From: Trichostrongylus colubriformis
Taxonomy: Eukaryota; Nematoda; Chromadorea; Rhabditida; Trichostrongylidae
Length of the DNA: 64,000 nt
Direction: 5' to 3'
Assembly (NCBI GenBank): GCA_963978905.1
Contig: OZ022256.1
Location: forward strand, 14,801,863-14,865,862
How positions within the stretch are numbered: the stretch's first letter is position 1; every line of letters starts with the position of its first letter. Below, piece by piece: positions 57,192 through 64,000 of this stretch. The position numbers were made by a program, and so were the translations under genes. The notes beneath the pieces were generated by a model that saw only the letters and a list, made by a program, of their open reading frames with translations, was not told where the DNA came from and ran no database searches.

Positions 57192-60100
57192 TTAATTTTC
57201 TTCTACGACTCTGTACTTGGCTTGAAAAGCACCAATAAAAATAACATCGAAGCAAGTTATGTTGGGAAAAGTGGTAAATGACAAATGGCCCTTGAAATGC
57301 TTATTTTACGCGGTGAGCGGCCTTCAATCGTTACGGTTGTGTGCAGATATGACAGCAATCGCTTCGCGGCGTCACTTGCGGCGCCACCAGTACGACTCGC
57401 CGTATCGATTCCCCTTGGGGGCCGGCCGTGCGGGACTGCGTCACCTCTGCGCTTCCACTCATGCCACACTGCCTCTCTTGAAGACCATGCCATGCCGTGC
57501 CACTGGCACTCGCACCCGGTGCGCCGCTCGCCGCGGGCGGCCACGCGACTCGTTGTCATATCTGCACACATCCAATCGTTACTGGTGGAAACGGCTAGGT
57601 GGTGTTCAGGCCACTCCTGCGGGCATGCTGGGTGGTTCCGTCTGAATCCTTTCCTAAATGTTCTGCATAAACGACGGCCTCTTGTTGACGGCCTTGCAGC
57701 CACCTTGGAATGTGCTCTTAAATAGCTTAAACCATAGCGTAACTCACCTGATAGAATTTTGAAATGGCAAAAGTTTGTGCCCGTTTATCGGGCAGGGCTA
57801 AGGCACAAATGACATTCCTCACATTATTCACACACGAATCTGCCATACCAAGGAAGAAAGCGATTGCTGTTGACAGGAGTGCGCTGATTTTGAAAAAGTT
57901 GAAATGCGGACGCGAATGAGAAATTAATTCTCCAAACATCCATACTTTGGTTGAATGATCCACGCCGGATCGTCGGTAAGCCGAGATGTTGCCCATTTCG
58001 GAACGGAGGCCACAATCACCATCATCAGGCCAGTGGTTAGGCCGAATGCGATGAACATTGTGGGTTCAAGGCCGAAACCCTTGATTCGCTTTGCCATAGT
58101 GCTGATAATCACTCCCACTGAAAAATCCAATTCTTTGGAAAATTCAGAGGAACCGTCATAACTTTCTTGAGCCTCGTTTTCGGCAATGTCTGGCTAATAG
58201 ATAGCTTTGGACCAGCTCGATCATCGTTTTACAAAAGAGGAAACATTCCACCATAAAGTACGCAGTGATGATAGAAACTATACTCCTATCATGTCAGCCG
58301 CGTCAAACATTTTTGAAAACACTCCTCAGCGCTATTCTAGTCAGTCTCTATTTAAACCCCAAGCTGCTTCGGAAAGTAAAGTTTCTCACAATTTCTACCA
58401 CCTTCATAGGCAGTAATGACCAATAGGAGCTAGTACGGCTCACAAATTCCGAAGGAGTCAGAGAAATAAACTTCATTGGAAGTAGGCAATCAAGATATGT
58501 ACTACACATTTGTTGACTGCGCATGACACAATTACACCAGGAGAACTCAGATGCCTCAGTGAGGAGCGGTATGTCGGTGGGTTACATCAAATGTATGTGA
58601 GAAAGTGGATGAGAAACATAATAATATCCGTTTTTAGACTCTCACGATTTTCATGCTCGCTAAGCATATGGTTGAAGCAAAGTTTAGGTAACACGGTTTT
58701 CACTTATTGCACCTTCGAGACGGATGTACACCTGATTGGTGAGACCCTTCCATGAACGATACCAAAAATAATATATGGTATAGGGTAGTCACTACCAAGC
58801 ATGTATAGTCAGCACTGTGCGCCGAATGCAATATAGTGCTTTTAAAGGATGTAGAATACTTCTCATCAGCCGGGAGCAACTACAACAAACATTTGAGCGT
58901 TGCCTCCCAAAAAACTGTTCTTTTTGACCCATAAAGTAGCGTGTACCACTTCGTGATGCACGAGATTCACACTACAGTTTTTTCGAGAATGTACCGTGGT
59001 CATATGCCATCATCATATGTTCTAAAGTGTGGTGAACAACATATCTTTCTGGGACCCTTCTCCTCCAGAAAATAGATGGCAACATGCTTTTGAACAGCAT
59101 ATACAGCAAGCAATGACAAAACAAATTCACTGCTTGTGACCTTATACATGTGTATGCACTTCTTATAATGCTTTTTCAGCACTCTGATCAATAACAGTCT
59201 TCACTCAGAAAATGCTTGGTAGTGATTACTAGGTTATAATACTGGGTTATAATCTAAAGGTGGTAAAACACGATCCAATTTTTACAATGGTTATTACTGA
59301 TAGATATGCTGTTCTCCTTACTCGAAAACGTATCCTGACAGCTTTAGTTCTCAGAAGTCGACGCTTTCATGTGATGCAAAAAAGACGGTCGTAGGTGGCC
59401 GATACGATTTGTGAGAGCAAAAATAGCCTCGGTCCGTTGTGTGGAACACTATGGTACTGTATACGCAGTTTTGCTTTTACACAGCGATCGGAAGCAACAG
59501 TAGAGGTGCACTCAATTGAAATTCAAAAGACTTTAGAGTGCTGGACAGTGAATATGATCATGAGGTACATTATGGGTACTAAATAAGTGCTGACCTTATA
59601 ATCCTGCGTGCCCTCACACCCCCTCCTTAATCCAGGTACGCAGTCCCATATGCGAAATTTTGCGAGTGATATTTTGAATATTGCTTAATAACCAAACTTA
59701 CTGACTACTTCTCCAACACCTACAGCTAAGCTGTAGATAGCTGGTAGATAGATGTGAGCGGAGAGCGATTTAGTGAAAACTAGTGATGTTGGATACACGC
59801 ACACCCAAAACGAGGTATACAGGCCTAGATGGACGAAGAGAGGCGACAAGGTAATCATTCGCTTGTCGGCGAAAATGTCTCGGATCATGCCTGAATTCAG
59901 AGATTTATATGGGCTGGTCGAGTAATGCAGACTTTTTGAACGCTTACTCATTTCTTCCCGAAACGTTTTCTGAATCTTCATGTGCTTTCCCTCAATGCAG
60001 TCCTCAATTTCACGTGATGGTGTTAACGCGAAAATGAGATTTGCACAAAACGTCACAGCGGCGAAAGCACCGTACATCATTCGAATTTCGCTGTCGGAGA

Positions 60101-63100
60101 ATTGACGATAGAAAGCTCCGTGTTTCGGGAGAGCATCGGTCACATTCAACAACGATGCAGGTATGACGAGATCGCTATTCAGTGAAAATATACCTGCCAG
60201 TATTCCTCCTCCCACAATCATACTGAAAATTGATGTTGTTTCCAGTAAAATTTGTTTGTTCGTCACTTTTCTGTTGGATTACTCAAAAATTTGGTCCATA
60301 TAAGTAAATACTATTACCATAGGCATGCGATAGTCCATGCTATGGCCGAGTTTTGTTCGAGTGTCTTTCGCGTGGAATGCGATGTAAGATAGGCTCCATG
60401 TCCAGAATAGTACACTGAAAAATTGAGTAAAAACCGAGAAGTCCCGCTCCACGAGTGAAGGGGAACCTCAGTTCCGGTTGCTTTCATCATGGAAAGAATC
60501 AACTCAAAGGCGTTGTGATCAGCAATCACTATGCCTTCCAAGGCAGTTGATGTGAAATGGGGTGACCATAGAAAATGAAAGCAGAGAGGGGAATTAGTGA
60601 GCCAACGGAGCTGAAAACACGCTCCTGCTTATGCCGTTCGAGGCCTATACGTGCATTCTCACTATCGCATCAGTGAGTATCGGAAAGTCATCGGTTGCGG
60701 ACCTTACGCAAACTTTGCTTTTCAATTTAATGCAGCCGGCTACAGCGTAGAGAACAAAGACCAGTGCTTTATTCAGCAGTCTCTAAAAGCTTGAGCCTGA
60801 GCTGATCTGCTGGAGAGCAAGAGAGGAATTCGCTGAGGCCGCAGACAGAAACAGAAAAACGCTTGCGAACCTCAAATTGAGTTAGTAACTTCGGTAAGCC
60901 GAAGCCACGTGTATCCGATGTGCAGCGACCATCATAGCGCGCAACGCGCGAATACTTGGAGGGCGATGCCGGCCGCATAAGATGTCTGATCTGCGTAGGA
61001 TCGTGCTGAATCCCTTCAGTAGCTCATTTTACCTCATCACGCGCTTTATACGGTTAACACGATACCCATATTGTATTTACCTATTGTACTAACATGTTAT
61101 TCTTTCTGAACGCCAAAATCACAATACCACTATCCACTCTGTGAGTTATACAAAACCGGTCACCAGAGAAAGTCTAATGAAGTTTGCCACTTCGGAAAGG
61201 GCTTGAAAATCACCAAGCTTCACTAAAATTTTACTTTTCTTGAAGTACATAGAGGGAGCACAGGGTAGATAATCACAGTCTCACTCGCAAGCACGAAGCC
61301 TTGAATTAGAGCAATGGAACTCACATGCAAATCCAAGGCCCATCACTGCACACGATGCGTAGTAGTAGACGTTGTTCAGATACATGAAACCTATTTGATA
61401 GACAGTAAAGCAAAGTGAACCAAGAAAGAGTGTCCATTTCGGCGATAAGATTCGCAGTATCGATGGAGCGAATAGACATGCAGTCATGTATGCGGCAGAG
61501 CATGTGGCTTGACTGAAAGGATAGAAGCATCATTACAGGTTTCCAAGAGTGGTGCCAAATCTACGGAATAATATTTCATACCCATAATATCCGGCGAATG
61601 CATCAATACGTGTCGGCTCGCGGCTATTCACAGAGTGCAGTACCGATTCTGCTACGAAAGACTGGAAAGAAGTAGCGATAAAATTTTAGTAAAATCTACG
61701 TGCTTATGTTCTTGTTTTTCATCGCTAAATAACTGCTTATGATAAAAAGTGAATCGATACATTCATCCGTTCTAAATAAGGGTGTCTAAAGATCGACTAA
61801 AGTGCTTTGCGCAAGTGGAATAAATCGCATGGTGGGCTGCAAAGACATTTGGGTGTGTACCCTTATGTCAGGATTTCGCACCGCGGCATGTCGCACGCGA
61901 ATTAATGCGCACGAGCTAATGGTGCCACCTGAAGCGATTACAAGACAACTGCGTATAGCGCCCCCAGCATTACCGTGTGATCGTTCTTACACCCAACTAC
62001 CGCGATGCGCATAGCTTGCACACACTGCGTCGCACGCCGCTCGTCGTTGTGCGAAAGGGGGTACGCACCCGAGACACTTGAGCATCAGAGCGGGGGTGAA
62101 AAATGATTTGGTGCATGAGTAGTGATGAGATGACTATGTCTTGTCGTAGAAATGCATCGAATCCAAACACGTTATCACTACCACCGAGTGAGGCTACTTA
62201 CGCAAGGAAACCGCGTGGCGGCCCGCGGCGAGCGGCGCGGCGGGTGCGTATGCCAGTGCCAGGGCATGGCAGCCTTCAAGCGAGGCAGTGTGGCATGGGT
62301 GGAGGAGGCAGGGTGGCATGGGTGCAAGAGGCAGTGGTGCATGGGTGGAAGCGCATTGGTGACGCAGCCACGCTCTGCCGGGCTCCCAAGAGCAATAGAT
62401 TCGCAAGTCGTATTGGTGGCGCCGCGCGTGCGTTGCCGCTGAAGCGATTTTCTGGCGTAAGTAGCCTCACTCACCACCACCTCGTTTTATTCATTATATA
62501 GTAACTCGCCGATACAACATTGATCTCTACACGTGGTGATTTCGAGAGTACACTACCCAGCATGCCTCTCGCAATACCCAATGTTTTCCGTGTCCCATGT
62601 GCAGAACCACACTGCAAAAGGTGTGCACATTGTTAGAAAAGAATTTCGTGGCAAGCGGTATGATGCGTGCAGTCCGGGAGCGCTATATTCAGTTGGGTCC
62701 TGAAGCGATTTTATCCTGATCACGCTTATTTCAAGCAAGGGTCACGGCATTGCCTCTGCAACTACTGAATAAGGCGCTCTCACAGATCACACCCACGGGG
62801 AGGTACGAAATCCTGATCCAACGATACATATGCCAACACGGATAACACATGCATCCGGTCATTCTCAGCTGCTTTCCAATACGTAAAGTTCAGTAGGAAG
62901 GTTCTCCATAACTATAGAATGTTTTCACCACACCCAACCTACTGTCTAATGCGGCGATATTGAATCGTCCCTAGAAAACGTGAGCACAGTCGATCATACC
63001 CAACCCAACAAGCAGTGATAGCCCCAATTCACCTTTTTTTTTAAATTTCTCTTCCCACGTCATCAATAGAAAAGGCCTGTTTATTTATATAATGACTACC

Positions 63101-63186
63101 TGAGTATCATATCCAGTAAAAATACACATCTGACCTAGTCCAAGCAGGACTATACACAGCATCTCGAATGCACGTGAAGAAGCCAT
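57192..63186 (-). CDS. UNC-93 family multi-pass membrane protein
   Basis: Eight exons, all phases consistent: 63100-63186, 61582-61661, 61325-61512, 60318-60414, 59702-60222, 57946-58117, 57748-57883 and a less certain last exon 57192-57290; about 459 residues. The start MASSRAFEML follows an acceptor (cacttttcag) by 5 nt. UNC-93 landmarks: LLGLGQMCIFTGYDTQSFVAES, PTRIDAFAGYYGQA, LFAPSILRILSPKWTLFLGS, NNVYYYASCAVMGLGFA, YYSGHGAYLTSHSTR, MMYGAFAAVTF, KRIKGFGLEPTMF and FFLGMADSC. The family has the MFS fold. C. elegans UNC-93 is a regulatory subunit of a two-pore K+ channel in muscle, and other members have unknown cargo. Three MITEs sit in its introns. The last exon uses a weak acceptor (tttcaag). 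Confidence 0.85.
57335..57573. mobile_element. MULE-like GC-rich MITE, exact 9-bp TSD (M6)
   Basis: Flanked by AATCGTTAC at 57326-57334 and 57574-57582. Tips GGTTGTGTGCAGATATGACA and inverse. Subterminal atcgcttcgcggcgtcac and ctcgccgcgggcggccacgc are shared with 3811, 39414 and 62186. It lies in the last intron of the UNC-93-like gene. Confidence 0.9.
58118..59701 (-). other. Intron of the UNC-93-like gene, no second feature
   Basis: 1.58 kb between exons 5 and 6. Several short frames on both strands, none with splice or family support. Confidence 0.4.
61851..62070. mobile_element. MULE-like MITE, GGGTGTGTAC family (M5)
   Basis: Left GGGTGTGTACCCTTATGTCA, right gtgcgaaagggggtacgcaccc. Flanks aagacattt (61842-61850) and gagacactt (62071-62079) match at 7 of 9 bases. 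In UNC-93-like intron 1. Confidence 0.7.
62186..62472. mobile_element. MULE-like GC-rich MITE, 8 of 9 bp TSD (M7)
   Basis: Tips GAGTGAGGCTACTTACGC and inverse are flanked by ACTACCACC (62177-62185) and ACCACCACC (62473-62481). Subterminal cgcgtggcggcccgcggcga is shared with 3811, 39414 and 57335. Interior repeats of gcatgggtgg and gaggcagtg give long false frames. Confidence 0.8.
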
Positions 63187-63200
63187 ACCCACTGAAAAGT
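63187..63200 (-). promoter_or_regulatory. Predicted trans-splice acceptor of the UNC-93-like gene
   Basis: Minus strand cacttttcag lies 5 nt before the ATG at 63186, fitting an SL1 site. Confidence 0.55.
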
Positions 63201-63409
63201 GGTGAAGAAATTATGAGCGATTTTGATTTCGGTGTAATGCTTCTCAGTTTGAACACTAGGTTGGATATTGGGTGTGGTGAAGGAACAGCCTGTGCGGCGT
63301 CGTTAGTTGCAAAGGATGGATTTTACAGTGATCGCAACGAAGAATCAAAGCCGAAAATCGGGCGGCACGACATTGCACCAGCTCCTCCTGCACCACAACC
63401 CTTAAAGTT

Positions 63410-63550
63410 CCATTGCTGAGAGTTACTACAAGGATGCTGAGTTATGGGCAAAAGCTTCGGTGCCGGACGGGACTCGAACCCGCACTTCATCCTTTCCGGG
63501 GATATGTGCTAATCCATTACACTACCGACACCACCTTCACCTTAACTCAG
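63410..63550 (-). repeat. tRNA-derived SINE
   Basis: On the minus strand ggtgtcggtagtgtaatgga (A-box region) and cgggttcgagtcccgtccgg (B-box) with a matching acceptor end; the tRNA-like body is about 63458-63532. The tail gcttttgcccataactcagc is shared with 53600 and 31540. Confidence 0.75.
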
Positions 63551-63606
63551 CTTTCTGAATGGTATATTTACCATAGCTTATCAGCACTCACACGTATAAC
63601 GTGTTG
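63491..63606 (+). repeat. Left arm of a perfect inverted repeat
   Basis: The ~116 bp through cagcactcacacgtataacg is repeated inverted at 63885-64000. Both arms include part of the SINE. The right arm runs off the window. Confidence 0.85.
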
Positions 63607-63614
63607 AATAAATA

Positions 63615-63835
63615 TCAAAAAAATAAAATAAAAAATAATAAATAATATTAATTATTATATTATAAATTATTATTATTATTATTATTATAATTATTATTAT
63701 TTATTATTATTTATATTAATAATAATAATAAATAATAATATTTTTATTTTTATTTATTTATATAATAATAAATAAATAAAAATATAAAATAAAAAATATC
63801 ATAAATATCAATAAAAATTAAATGTCAAAATCATT
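63615..63835. repeat. AT-only low-complexity tract (TAATAAT)n
   Basis: About 220 bp, almost only A and T, of taataataataa and attattatta type, between the arms of the inverted repeat. Confidence 0.95.
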
Positions 63836-63884
63836 ACTAAAGCTTTCAGCTTCACGGTTCGATGCCGATATTGGCCAACCGGCT

Positions 63885-64000
63885 CAACACGTTATACGTG
63901 TGAGTGCTGATAAGCTATGGTAAATATACCATTCAGAAAGCTGAGTTAGGGTGAAGGTGGTGTCGGTAGTGTAATGGATTAGCACATATCCCCGGAAAGG
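63885..64000 (-). repeat. Right arm of the inverted repeat with SINE start
   Basis: Inverse of 63491-63606, ending in gtgtcggtagtgtaatggat and cacatatccccggaaagg, the 5' half of a plus-strand SINE cut by the window edge. Confidence 0.85.

Noticed and set aside
57257..57725. Frames of 128-148 codons on both strands
   Set aside because: They run through the GC-rich MITE 57335-57573 and its flanks. The 9-bp duplication shows it is inserted DNA.
62103..62501. Several overlapping frames up to 132 codons
   Set aside because: All lie in the MITE 62186-62472 with internal gcatgggtgg repeats.
1..64000. CRISPR arrays, bacterial operons, rRNA genes or viral genes
   Set aside because: None of the required repeats or motifs were found. 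The window is eukaryotic nuclear DNA with spliced genes.

Overview
This is nuclear DNA of a nematode, probably a parasitic clade V (strongylid/hookworm-like) species. The nematode call is firm. It rests on a complete cuticle collagen gene (nematode N-terminal domain plus the typical C-terminal [12 protein letters not shown] motif), many 50-70 nt introns, TTTYAG-type acceptors, and acceptor sites a few bases 5' of start codons as expected for spliced-leader trans-splicing. The strongylid placement is inference from long introns packed with MITEs and mariner relics. No bacterial, viral, CRISPR or rRNA signal was seen.

Genes, in order. On the minus strand, a six-exon Frag1/DRAM/Sfk1 (PGAP2-like) multi-pass membrane protein runs 9536-2002. 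A close minus-strand pair of unknown small genes follows: 28753-28073 (signal peptide, C-terminal membrane segment) and 27832-27536. On the plus strand, a cuticle collagen runs 29392-36231 in six exons, with a 5.7 kb intron. On the minus strand, a GT43 glucuronyltransferase runs 42410-37877 (seven exons found, N-terminal exon missing). An unknown minus-strand coding exon lies near 45.3-45.6 kb. On the plus strand are a small secreted cysteine protein (48622-51450) and a 113-residue protein with a signal-like start (55020-56326). On the minus strand, an eight-exon UNC-93-family membrane protein runs 63186-57192. These models were built by joining splice sites whose reading phases agree and by recognising family motifs. 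All splice sites are predictions.

Everything else is dominated by mobile DNA. I see three mariner derivatives (a decayed full-length copy 43387-44572, an internally deleted copy 32517-33294, and a palindromic fold-back copy 25303-25991). There are at least seven PIF/Tourist-like MITEs sharing short ends and several with TWA target duplications. Two groups of MULE-like MITEs are present, many with 9-bp target duplications. There is a hAT-like palindrome with an exact 8-bp duplication, tRNA-derived SINEs, nested insertions, large inverted repeats and three microsatellites.

No pathway links the neighbouring genes. PGAP2-like, GT43 and collagen proteins all act in the secretory route or at the surface, but their clustering looks incidental. 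The most notable signals are MITE families in which each copy keeps its two arms matched while copies differ strongly from one another, a collagen 5' flank duplicated inside that gene's own intron, and several compact secreted proteins I cannot assign to a family.
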